From contig OZ010792.1 in NCBI GenBank assembly GCA_963932465.1, forward strand, positions 558,001 through 622,000: a stretch of DNA of 64,000 nucleotides, read 5' to 3'. This DNA is from Maratus speciosus (Eukaryota; Arthropoda; Arachnida; Araneae; Salticidae). The notes under the pieces are model-generated. The model had not been told where the DNA came from and made no database searches. It saw only the letters and a list, made by a program, of their open reading frames with translations. Below, in pieces: positions 23,910-33,933 of the stretch (the first letter of the stretch is position 1; each line of letters opens with the position of its first letter). A program made the position numbers and the translations under genes.

Positions 23910-24120
23910 CATATAAGATTTCTTGAAGCTTCTGGAAATTTTAGAAAGGTCACATAAAATATGGTTTTATGCAACGACATTCGCATGAACTGCTTATTCT
24001 TGTAATTTTTTCAGAACATTTCTTCAAGAGGGGGCTCTGCCTTCCTGAACCGCCTCATTGTCATTTTAATTTTATGTTCTCAATTTCCAGTAATTGGGCT
24101 ATTTTCAGAATTTGAGTATA
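23764..24120 (-). repeat. Diverged fragment of the module-X Helitron
   Basis: Begins ACTAGCAAATCTGCAGATCA and runs through TACAAGTCATTGTTCATTAA to a GAGGGGGCTCTGCC patch. These are the same landmarks as the ends of the three X copies at 39454, 41344 and 43364. It lies 20 bases after a Y' copy. Confidence 0.65.
23879..23906. repeat. (TA)n microsatellite
   Basis: About 14 TA units. Confidence 0.9.
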
Positions 24121-25951
24121 TGAATGGATGAGTTTTCTACAGTAATTTCATTAGATTAACCAATCCATATATGGGAGATTTTATTCCATCATTGAAAGAA
24201 TACTTATTTTTCAATTATGAAATATCAGCATCTTATAAATCATTGTTTAACAAACAAAGAGAGTTGCATCCCATTTACACATCTAACATTTTTAGAACTT
24301 TCATTTGGAAAATACGTTTTGGTGATCTTTCTATAGTAAGAACTTTTATCTAAATAAATTCTCACCTATTTCAAAAGAAAAAGCATACTAAAATTGACCG
24401 AAAATAAACTATTTTGCTAGAAAAAAATACTGTATCGAAATAGTACGATTTTAATTTTTTTTTTCTTCATATGCCTTGAAATACAGTTGCTGAGCAACAG
24501 TTAAATGAAAGAAAAAAGAAATGCATTGGAAGATTAGTAAAATAGGAGAAAGTAAAATGTTTATATTTTTCAAACTAATGTATAAAATTTCCCAACAATT
24601 GAAACAATTTTGAAATTCTACTAAATGTATTGGCAAATTTTCAAAGCGATATATTTAAGACATCCATATTGAAAATTTAGCATCTATAAGTTTATGTTTA
24701 AATCAATTATTCAAATGTGCAATTTTCTTCTCAGACAAAAATGAACTTTTAATACCATCTGAATTCTCATATGAAGCATTATAACATGAAAAGAAATGTT
24801 TTATATTTTTGGAACAAATGAACCAAATTTAAAGAAACACTATACAGCTAAATCCAGGTACCTCAACTAACACACCGGCCTAATTGCAAACTAATCAGAT
24901 GTGTTTTGCAGTAGTTATCAATGAGCAAGCAGACTGACAGATAGTAACCAAACACTTTTTGGGTCTCCGGAGTAAGCCTCAACTGTCATTTTAGCATTAC
25001 AAATTTTATTAAATCTTAATTTTTGACATTTGGAAGCTACTTTTAATTTTTTTTAAAACTAAAAGTACAACTATACCTTCTATCAGAACAGCATACAGTG
25101 CAAAACCTTCTCTGAGTAGCCTTCATTAAAAGAAACAAATTCATTGAGATTGATTTTAAGATTATTTAAATTCTGATTACTCTTAATGAATTTAATGAAT
25201 GGATGTGGCACCAATAGCTCACATTTACATTCTCTTTCATGAAAACTTTTTCTGCTTCTTTCTAGACTTTAGACCACAAAAACAAAGAGACAGACAGTTT
25301 CTACCATTGTCAGGAAATTACATAAGTTTCTCATAGAAATGAAGCATTAATATGCAAGAGAAAGAATGCTGTTACAAAAAATCTTCCATAAGCAAGAGAC
25401 TTCAAAATGGTATTTTAAACTTTTTGACTTTATTACTAATGCATAATTTAGTTCTAAAACAAAAACACAAAAGACACTTAACAAATACAAAATAATTTTC
25501 TTAAAAAAAAGTTTGATCTTTAAATATTTCTTATACCACAATTTTTTCAAAACTCATATTTTTACTTTTCTGAACTAACCTTGCTTTCATTTCTTATTCT
25601 TCTTTTTTGCATTTTTTTACTTATTTATTTATTTTATAATAGTAAAAGTTATGAAAGTTTAAAAGCTATGATAAAGCCATGAATTGCTGATGATGAAATA
25701 TGATAAAGACTGTTGGTAAAGTTGCTAAGTAGATGAAAATAGACTCTTCTTAAATAAGAGTTGTGTGACACAAAAAAGTATTTAAATAAAAGTTTAAAAT
25801 AAATATAAACAAAGTGTGAATGCATGAGGGTGATGATGAGTGATTGCAAAAGCGAATGAGAATTTAATGGAAAATGAGCATGCTTTTCCTAACACTATTC
25901 AGGTCTACTGGCAAATGAATTGACTGTGGGATATTTTTGCGCTATAAAAGG
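24121..25951. other. Upstream SPPL2 region; one more diverged Y' repeat, no exon recognised
   Basis: 24650-24995 is another diverged Y' copy (AATCAGATGTGTTTTGCAG, GGTCTCCGGAGTAAGCC). The SPPL2 protease-associated-domain exons should lie upstream on the minus strand but none could be recognised. Open frames at 24171-24353, 24451-24636, 25347-25550 and 25649-25849 are AT-driven with no domain. Confidence 0.45.
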
Positions 25952-25959
25952 AGGCAAAC

Positions 25960-26107
25960 CAGTGTTGATTTCAGGGGGTGGCCCGGAGGAGACATTCCCT
26001 CCTGGAAGATTTGAAATTTTGTCTTTTCAATGGTCAAAAAGTGCAATCCCCCCCCCCCCGGAGCCACAGAAATCCCCCCTGGAGAAAAGTGTCTGAATTC
26101 AACACTG
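25960..26107. mobile_element. hAT-type MITE, 148 bp
   Basis: Perfect 8-bp target duplication AGGCAAAC (25952-25959 and 26108-26115). Terminal repeats CAGTGTTGATTTCAG and CAGTGTTGAATTCAG (14/15). The interior has a long C run and CCGG-rich halves that can fold on each other. The open frame across it (25978-26163) is accidental. Confidence 0.9.
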
Positions 26108-26115
26108 AGGCAAAC

Positions 26116-26979
26116 ATTCTAAGAATTCCGAGAAAAAAGAATTTGACAGAGATCCTAAGCTAAAAACTTAGTTAAGTAGAAAATAGGTTCTCTATATCGA
26201 AATTTTAATTAATGCAAAATACCCTAGAGTTCAAATTTCTGCATATATAATCGTTATTTAGAGATATTATTTAAATAGAAATTTGCTAAATAGAGACTTT
26301 ACTGTATTAAGAATAATAAAAGAAAAATATATGTGGTTAATTTGAAAAAGATAAGAGAAAAATAATTAATTAATAAACTAAACTTATATTTTTAAAAATA
26401 TATTAAAATTAGCTGACCCGCACTGTGTCAACCAGACCCATGATAATAACCTTAAATGAACTTCAAATTTGTATGATTTTATATCTTGAAGTCAACTTTG
26501 TCTGAATCTATATTTTTAAATGAAACAACCACAAAAAAATATTGCTTTTTAGTGGTAAAAGCACTCGTAAAAAGACTTTTTCATTTGAGTAACAGGATTT
26601 CATCTTTCGTTACAAAACGTTTGTTATGTTGTAAAAGCTTTACATAACATTCCCCCTTCTTAAATTTACATAAATTTAATTTTGTATATTTTGTTAATTT
26701 TAATAATCTACTTCCATTTACCATCTTTCAATTTTTACAGCAAATTTTACTAAGTTTTAAATATTAAATCCTAAATCTTTATTCTTAATTATTTTATTTA
26801 AAATTACATTTATTGTATTCTATTATCTTTTTCCATTTCTCTGATAAACTTTCATAACAATTGCTGAAATCGTTTGCCAGAGAAACGAAATTATAACTCC
26901 TACACTTTCCCTTATTTTTATTGCTTTTTATTCACTTTGCACCCCAAAAGAAGCAAACTTTTACGAAGTATCTATCTCA
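26116..26979. other. No gene; possible Helitron-type or LTR-like ends
   Basis: TTAGCTGACCCGCACTGTG (26410-26428) looks like the reversed 3' end of a Helitron-like repeat (CTAA before T). TGTTATGT...ACATAACA (26624-26651) is a short inverted repeat of the sort found at LTR starts. Neither has a partner I could find. Confidence 0.3.
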
Positions 26980-28100
26980 GAACAGGCAGGAAATTCCTTT
27001 TGACGTCACAAGAACTCCCACGAAGCGAACATTCCTTCTTTTCCCGCTCATTAGAGTGTTGCCATTCCACGGTGATTATTCCGCTGCTAAAACATTTTCC
27101 ATCGATTAATTATCGATATTCCGACCTTTGGAGTTTTCTGATTGGCTATTCTGCGACATCGTTCTCCCGATTTCGGCAGGCATTTCAAAAAAGGGAGAAT
27201 TCGTTATTTTTATCGGTAGAGAGAACATCGTTTTTCTGATACGGAATTTTTGCCGTTGGGCCCCTTGGCCCAACGAGCAGCCGTTTCCCATTAATAACGT
27301 TTAATTCAAGATGAAAATCAATTAAATATATTCTTCAACAGTTTTTACAAAAAAATCTTTATTTTTGTGAAACTCCCAGAATTATCTTCGTAGACTTCAT
27401 TTGTCTTGAATATCTCTAAATCACTTTAAAGAAATGAATTTTCATCCTGCATGAAATTTCAGGAATACTGATGATGATTTCCAGTGTGAGCATCTTGATT
27501 CCCAACTACCCGACGTAAATAGATTTTGATAGTTTGAGCCCAACGTAAACATTTCCAAATTCCAACAGTACTTTCCTGCCTCTTTCACCTTTCATCATGA
27601 TTCATAGAATTTACTTGTAATTTCCAATCACCACTTAACTTCGAATGAACTTGAACTCGCATGATGCATCTCATTATTTGGCTTAGCATCAAGTTTCGAT
27701 ATCATCACATTAATGTCCTTCAAGTGTTTTTGGAGTCATTAATAACATTTTATCATAATATAATTTTTTGATCGATTTCTTGAACTCTAATGACAATTTC
27801 TCACAAATAATATGGATTGAAAAACTTTCAGACTGATTCATCACCATTACACCATCGTATTATTCGTCAGTAATTCAATATTGAAAAATAATCATCTATT
27901 TAATTTTACTACTATTAATAATATGCAATGATGTTTCAAGAAAAGTCTATGTTAAATTATTTTCAATGTGAATATATTTTTATAAATGCATATATCTGTT
28001 GCAAGGATCCTGCACGATTAAGTATATTTTTATATAAATAAAGTGATTGGTTTAGCAATATTGTTTTATGTTATGTTTCCATACCTACAACATTTCAAGA
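26980..28100. promoter_or_regulatory. Promoter-like block B with CRE, CCAAT and hairpin
   Basis: CpG-richer core 26980-27300 with TGACGTCA (27001-27008), ATTGGCT (27141-27147), an ATCGATTAATTATCGAT palindromic patch (27100-27116), and a perfect 9-bp hairpin CGTTGGGCC-CCTT-GGCCCAACG (27254-27275). About 750 bp later come AATAAA (28036-28041) and a GTGAGT donor-like site near 28101. The order and spacing parallel block A at 6661-7800. It may be a diverged solo LTR. Alternatively, on the minus strand, the CCAAT box would suit a promoter for the SPPL2 gene. Confidence 0.4.
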
Positions 28101-28911
28101 TGTGAGTAACTACCATTCATTTATTTATTTATTTGAAAGTTTATTATCTTCTAGTTAATTTAATCTAGTTACGACGCGTACTACTTTGCCACTATACTTT
28201 TAATGGCCGTAGTGTGATTTCGGGGAATGTGAATTGAATTTGTTTCGATCAGATTTAAATATTTCTTTTCGAATTTTCGTTTCAATTTACATATCCCGGA
28301 ATCTCGCTTAACAACATTATTTTTCACAAAAATATAATAATTTCAAAACCTAAAATTGTCCAAATGCTTACAGATTTGAATATGTTATATAAAATATGTG
28401 TCCACTGACTGTGTAAAAAATCGATTAAGAATACAAAAAACACTGATATTTAGCAGTAAAAGAGCTTGAAATAGCTGTAACGGTAGAGAGGGTTGCGATT
28501 CAATGTTTAAAAAAATTTCTTGAAATTTAAAAACATTTCTTGTCTGCCCTAAGTGTGCCTTTTTTGCTAAGTGCAAAGTGCCTTTTTTGCTAAGATATTA
28601 ACATTTAGTTGTAAAAAGCCATACTTTTCTTTTTCATTCTTTTTTTCTGATGGATGGAATATATGGCAAAATTTTTAACTCATTATTCTCCCCCTCCTCC
28701 CCTGCATGTTATAACTTCTGAACCAAATTCTATTTAGCGAACACTCTTTCAATTCTCAACATATCTCCAATCTTCTACATCTTAATAGCAGACAAATTCT
28801 GTGGTCCATAAGTGTCTGCTGTATTATTTTTGCTGTAAACAACTAACTTAAAATCTAATTATTTTCTTCTAAAACAATATTATAATAAACACCTTCAAAA
28901 TATATTTATAA
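28101..28911. other. No gene recognised
   Basis: AT-rich. 28180-28290 (GGCCGTAGTGTGATTTCGGG) weakly resembles 7911-7950 (GGCTGTAGTGTAATTTTGAG), extending the likeness of the two promoter-like blocks. The minus-strand frame 28385-28576 has no domain. Confidence 0.4.
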
Positions 28912-29890
28912 CTAGCGAAAGTACCTGGCGTTGCCCAGAATTTTAAGAATGTTTGTTTTGAAAAATCAATGGTTGCATGTTAATTTACATAATTTTCACT
29001 CTTTTTTTTATTTAATAAGGACGACAGATTACCCTACTTACTTAGTAAATATAATCTGTGATCTGGATCGAGACTGACATTAAAACCTTTTGATGAAAAG
29101 TTGTTTTCGAGTATTTTGTTATTTAAATATTTTTTTCATGATTAAAGAAAAAAAGCAAGTACAAAAATTCTATTAATTTTATTTTTTAAAAAGTCTGAAA
29201 TCTTTATTTCAGTTCATCACTAAGAATGAGTTCTAGGGACCTTTTCGTTTATGGAAATTCTAATATACACACATGTACATATATGGAATAGATTTAAAAA
29301 AGGCAAAAACAAATTCAGAGAGCCTCAAAATATTAAAATATGCCAATACTTCCAGAATCAGGTTTTTATTGTGTTTCAATAAGTTTTTTCAAACTCATAT
29401 GACATTATATATTCACTTGCTGATGTACATTATATTTTCAATGTGACAATTTTTTTTTTTTTTTTTCAATTCGTCAAACTATTTATTTCATTTTCCTTTT
29501 TCACATGGAAATCTTATAATAGAAAAGTTATGACGTAATATTCACCTTTTTTTTTTTTAATTCATAAAACTATTTATTTCATTTCCATTTTTTATGTGGA
29601 AATCTTGTAATAGAAAAGTAATTGTTGTGGTAATAATTTTATTGTGGATTTTTAATTTTTGGCAACTCTTATAATAAAAAATGTTTAAATTTGATAGGAA
29701 ATTGCTGTTAAACTGGTGGTTTTTTATAAATTAAAAATTAACTATAAATTATTTTGATTCCGGATTACTGTAGTTGCCTTGGCGGTGTTTTAAAACACAT
29801 GTACATAGCATTTCACAATTGTGGCTTTCAAACTGTGGATTTGTATCGAATTAGAGGCAGACAGACAAATTTTCATTTTTATATATTAGA
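28912..29890 (-). mobile_element. Helitron, 979 bp, non-autonomous (copy 2)
   Basis: On the minus strand it starts TCTAATATATAAAAATGAAA after an A (29891 complement) and ends ...ACTTTCGCTAG before a T (28911 complement). The hairpin-forming CTGGGCAACGCCAG lies ~10 bases from the end. Landmarks are shared with copy 1: GACAGACAAATTTTCATT next to the start (plus-strand sense), AAAACACATGTACATAGCATTTC, and the ATTTCATTTTC...ATGGAAATCTT boxes. It is ~250 bp longer than copy 1. Confidence 0.8.
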
Positions 29891-29891
29891 T

Positions 29892-30649
29892 TTTGGGCTG
29901 ATTTGTTTTTAAAATCGCGATTTCAGTTTTAAATTTATGGTCACAGTGTTTTAATATAGTTAAAAGTTATGATTATTAAATGCCATAAATTGCTATTTTT
30001 AAATTTTATTGGCACATAATTTTAAGTTAAAATTATTGTAGAAATTGCACACTGTCCACCAAATCCAATTGTAACTGAAATATATATAATAAATATTTTG
30101 TTTATGTGATGTGTAGGGTTATATTTTTGTTTTTCCCAGTTCCTCTGTGTAGTGTTTTAGTATTTAAAAAAAAAAAAAAAACCCTCAATTTTAGTAGCCA
30201 CTACAATATAAAAGTTTGCTTCTATTTTTAGTTTAATTTGTTTGCTAAGTATCTTATAGAGTTTTTCATTTTTAATGTTTAAGTTCAATAGTCTAGCCCT
30301 TATAGCAAGTGTGCATGCTTGTTTACCCTTTTCAGCCTGGTTGGTGGTGAAGTTAACTTTTTGTTATTTTTAAGTTAGCCTTTTTCTCCTTGGTTGTTTT
30401 CTATGATGGAATTTTGACACAGTTATGTCATTTTGTTCTTGTGGGTGTCTACTTATTGAAACTTGTGTTTACTAATTTGGCAACATTATAATGCAAATTT
30501 TCTACTGTGTTTGGAGTATACGTATATTTGGACAAGCATGTAGCCCCTGCACTTTGGCTATGATTTCAAAAAATGGATCGCTCTGCGTGCATGTGTATTG
30601 TGATTTGGTGTGAGAATTTTGTTTCCATCGTTAATGATTTATTATTAGT
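29892..30649. other. No gene; patch shared with 46.9 kb
   Basis: AT-rich. 30508-30605 is an inverted copy of 46858-46945 (shared boxes CACGCAGAGCGATC and ATCATAGCCAAAGTGCAGGG). Otherwise nothing is supported. Confidence 0.45.
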
Positions 30650-31440
30650 TACCCTGATTTGTTTTAATTGATTCTTGTTAATGAAACTAATTTTTAATCA
30701 TTAAGGTTAGCTGGGTGTAAAAGTTCCACCAGATTCGTCCGGGATAGCTCAGATGGCAGAGCACTGGCGGCTTCAGCCAGGAGATCCCTGGTTCGAATCC
30801 TGGTCCGGACATTTTTCGCACAGTTGGAAATTTACATCTGTTATAATTTTTAATATTTAAATTTATTCATTTTTATATTTATTTTTATTAGTTTACTATC
30901 AATTAATAAAATATTACTATTTTTCAAATCAATTCTTCTTAATAAAACTAAGTTTTACTACTTAATATCACCTATGTTGTACTTTTAAAGTATTGCGTTA
31001 AAATATATGTTTCCTTTTAATTATTAAAATATGGCTTTTAGGTGACATTAAATATTAAAACTTGGTTTCATTAAGAAGAATCGATCTAAAGAACAATAAT
31101 ATTTTATTAACTGACAGTAAATTAATAAAAATAAATGTATAAATAAATTAAATTAAATATTAAAACTTAGCTTCATTAACAAGAATCAATTAAAAAAACA
31201 ACAACAGAATAACCGATAATAAATCAATAAAGATAAATATATAAACAAATTAAATTAAATATTAAAGCTTAGTTTCATTAACAAGAATAGCATTAAGAAA
31301 AATTCAGAGTAACTGATAATGAATCAATAAAGATAAATATATAAATAAATACAATTAAATATTAAAACTTAGTTTCAACAACAAGAAACAATAAAAAAAA
31401 TTCAGGGTAACTGATATTAAATCAATAAAGATAGAAAAAA
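30650..31440. repeat. ~105-bp repeat array that flips orientation
   Basis: The unit box CTTAGTTTCATTAACAAGAA recurs at about 31059, 31166, 31268 and 31368 (spacing 107, 102, 100). Reversed copies of the same box (TTCTTGTTAATGAAACTAA at ~30673, TTCTTCTTAATAAAACTAA at ~30932) lie on either side of the tRNA-like gene. The array is therefore part direct and part inverted. Confidence 0.75.
30737..30811 (+). tRNA. tRNA-like gene, isotype unclear
   Basis: Folds as a cloverleaf: acceptor GTCCGGG/TCCGGAC (7 bp, one G-T), D arm GCTC-AGATGGCA-GAGC, anticodon stem CTGGC/GCCAG, T arm CCTGG-TTCGAAT-CCTGG with one T-T mismatch, then A73. The internal Pol III promoter is intact: A box TAGCTCAGATGG and B box GGTTCGAATCC (30790-30800), followed at once by a T5 terminator (30812-30816). 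Oddities: three bases (ATA) between acceptor and D stem, and an anticodon loop GGCTTCA with G instead of the invariant T33. Standard numbering would give CTT, but this is unreliable. It may be a pseudo-tRNA or the head of a tRNA-derived SINE. It is too short for a selenocysteine tRNA. Confidence 0.65.
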
Positions 31441-31457
31441 ATTCTTAAAAAGTCTAA

Positions 31458-31977
31458 AACCATAAGACAATCATAAAACACCAGTCTTCAATTACATTTA
31501 ATAAAACCTTTGAAACCAAGGTTCCTTCAAACCTTTGTTTCAAATACAATAAAAGGTGCTTAAAAACATGAAATATAAGTTTTGGTCCTTCCTGGACCAT
31601 TTTCAAATGCTGGAAATCGAATTTGAGCGTACCAAAAAGTTAACAAATTATGAGAACTTTAACAATGCCCTAAAAAGAGAGACCATGGAGATTGTGAGCG
31701 AGAACAATGCAATCAACCGCATGGAACATGTGCTGGTGGAGCAGGGTTGGAGAGAGATGATTAAGAAAAGATACGAATATGCGAAGAAGAGGAAGGGGGA
31801 TCTGAAGACAGCCCCAGCAAAAAGCAAGTCTGAATCAGTAAGAAATTGAAAATGGTCCAGAAAGGACCGAAATATATATTTAATATTTTTAAGCACCTTT
31901 TATGGTATTTGACACCTGGTTTCAAAGGTTTTATAAAATGTAATTGAAGACTGGCGTTTTATGATTGTCTTATGGTT
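31458..31977. mobile_element. Penelope-element tail flanked by long inverted repeats
   Basis: The left arm (31458-31606) and right arm (31846-31977) are inverted copies of the Penelope-like 3' untranslated region: AACCATAAGACAATCATAAA, ...TTTGAAACC..., ATAAAAGGTGCTTAAAAA and GGACCATTTTCAA occur in both, in opposite sense. Between them lie 240 bp of the element's endonuclease C-terminus. The left arm carries an extra internal duplication of AACCTTTG. Inverted terminal copies are known for Penelope-like retroelements, so this may be a natural product of their unusual replication. Confidence 0.75.
31610..31849 (+). pseudogene. Penelope-like endonuclease C-terminal fragment
   Basis: LEIEFERTKKLTNYENFNNA through to KSKSESVRN is nearly the same as the end of the Penelope-like protein at 46400-46639. 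The GIY-YIG motif itself lies upstream in the full copy and is absent here. The open frame extends 17 codons further upstream (from ATG 31556) through the inverted UTR arm. Those residues are read antisense from UTR and are not part of the ancestral protein. Confidence 0.75.
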
Positions 31978-31979
31978 AT

Positions 31980-32279
31980 TCAAGCTATACCGGCTTTTGC
32001 GGATTTAAATTTAATAAGACTGATGGGACTTGTTATGTTGGGCAGAATCGATAGGCAAAAAGTTAGTAAATTGAAAAGGACAACAAGTAGGGAGAACAGT
32101 AAAGATCTTTAATAACCTTTAAAGTACTTTTTTGTAAGAAATACCGGTAATGTATGAAAAAGGGCTTCTTGTCAGAGCGTTATGCACTGAACTTATATGT
32201 ATTTACATATGGAAAAGCAGCACTTACATTTTCCAAAACTTAGGTTATTAACGTTAAGTGATAGCATATATTTGTCTAA
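31980..32279. other. No gene recognised
   Basis: AT-rich spacer between the Penelope tail and the MITE-like element at 32280. Nothing supportable. Confidence 0.4.
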
Positions 32280-32499
32280 CCCTTTAAGACCGGACCCGCA
32301 CGATCGTGCGGGTTAGGCAATAACTAAAATTCTATCTTCCTGGGTTATCTATTCCTTAAATGCCGGAATCGAGTGATTGTGCTGGTTAACAGAAACTATA
32401 TTATATGAATTTTATCAATAGATAGTGAATTATCAGTTAAAAATTTCAGTTCTATCATTGTTTTTTAAAAAACTCAAAAAGCTGCCCGGTCTTAAAGGG
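32280..32499. mobile_element. MITE-like element with CCCTTTAAGACCGG ends
   Basis: Perfect 14-bp terminal inverted repeats CCCTTTAAGACCGG (32280-32293 and, inverted, 32486-32499). Inside the left end is a perfect 18-bp palindrome CCCGCACGATCGTGCGGG (32295-32312). CCC starts are typical of piggyBac-type MITEs, but the flanks are CTAA and ATAT rather than a clean TTAA. A second C-rich end (CCCCTTCGGGACG, inverted, with TTAA at 32823-32826) suggests a larger or composite element up to 32822. Confidence 0.55.
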
Positions 32500-32826
32500 A
32501 TATGGAAATATGATATTTAAATCTCTTAAAACGCCATTTACTAAAGTTGAATGCATATTATTGCTCTTCCGTTTTTTCAAGGCTGTTATATGACTCTACT
32601 AGTCGTTTCTGGCGACCAGTTTGGTCTCCCCCAACCCTTTGGGGACTAGCTACCAATATACGTGCTCAGAATCCACGATTATTCTCACCAGTAAATTTTT
32701 ATTGTAAATTTTGCGTTATTTAATCCAAGCATTTTCCTGATTCAATTAGGCAAAAATTTCTGTTTTGAAAAACCAGTGATAAAAGATTAAATATTCTGAA
32801 AAAGACGCTCGTCCCGAAGGGGTTAA

Positions 32827-33929
32827 ATGTATGCTAAGCATCATGTTACTTTCATTCTTAAAATAATTTACTTGTTCAATCTTTCCCCAAATCCAAAGAT
32901 TCTGATAGAAAAATCAAGAATTCTTTGCGATCTTGATAACATTTCATACATTTTTTGTTGTTATGCATATTTTGTCTTTTTTGACAAATACCACTTAATT
33001 TCCGAAGCTGTAAAAATGCTGTAAAAATTAGTGAAATTTCAAGTGTTTAAACATAGATTTGTTCCTAAATTATCTAATTTTAAACTTATTTTACTTAAAC
33101 ATGCTGTTACTTCAATGTTATTTTTTAGTATTAATAAATTCTTATAAATTTTGAAAATCATGCATTTATAATTTTTTTTTTCATTATTTAATAATTAAAT
33201 AATGAATATAAATACTTTTGTTTTTATAAATTTGATTTCTGAGTTCATAAATATGACAATAAAGTAACGTAACTAAGAGAAATAGCAAAATAAAACCCCC
33301 ATGAATGAAAACCGTAAACAAACGCTATTCATTGTTGGTGAATCTGTTCTGCAAATGATTACCTTACTGGTTTAATATTTTCTACCGTTCATGATGAATG
33401 AATCTCTTGTGTTTGTTTACTTTATGAAGTGAGATAGTAAGCTGTCAACATAATTTCAATTGAAGTTATCTTAGAATATATATTTATTTGAATGTAAATT
33501 AGAAACAATACTTTGATGTTGAAATGAAATATTTTAGTTTATGTTATTATTATTACGATTAATTATTTATTTAGGTACTTTTCCACTACATTGGCATTTT
33601 TTTTTTTTTTTTTTAAAGCTTGGTGCAATTCGGAATTCAGAAAGTGAAATACATTGACAAAATAATTTTTTTTTATATGTATTTACTTGCATATAAACAT
33701 TTTACTTATACATATATATACAGTATTTGTTTATATACAAATTATTTCTCTTTCTATATAAAAATAGATTAATACCTTCTTTAGATTAACTAAATTGTAT
33801 ACATATGGAAAAAATTGCTTATGTATATGAAATAGGATATAGATTGCCGGAAAATACGATGCCAATTTTTTTTTTTCTCGCCAAGAACCTATATTGGAAA
33901 AATACCTTTATTTATTTATTTATTGTATC
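32827..33929. other. No gene recognised
   Basis: AT-rich. The frame 32827-33024 has no domain. There is a long T run at 33599-33616. Confidence 0.45.
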
Positions 33930-33933
33930 TTAA

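Noticed and set aside
25081..25125. Possible 44-nt minus-strand micro-exon between AAG and GTATAG
   Set aside because: Too short, with no homology, and it does not fit the phase needed before the SPPL2 exon at 23231.
25978..26163. 61-codon ORF
   Set aside because: Runs through a 148-bp hAT MITE with a perfect target duplication and on into its flank.
30737..30811. Selenocysteine tRNA (a TCA is present in the anticodon region)
   Set aside because: Length and stems are those of an ordinary tRNA; the long acceptor and extended variable arm of tRNA-Sec are missing, and TCA is not centred in the 7-base loop.
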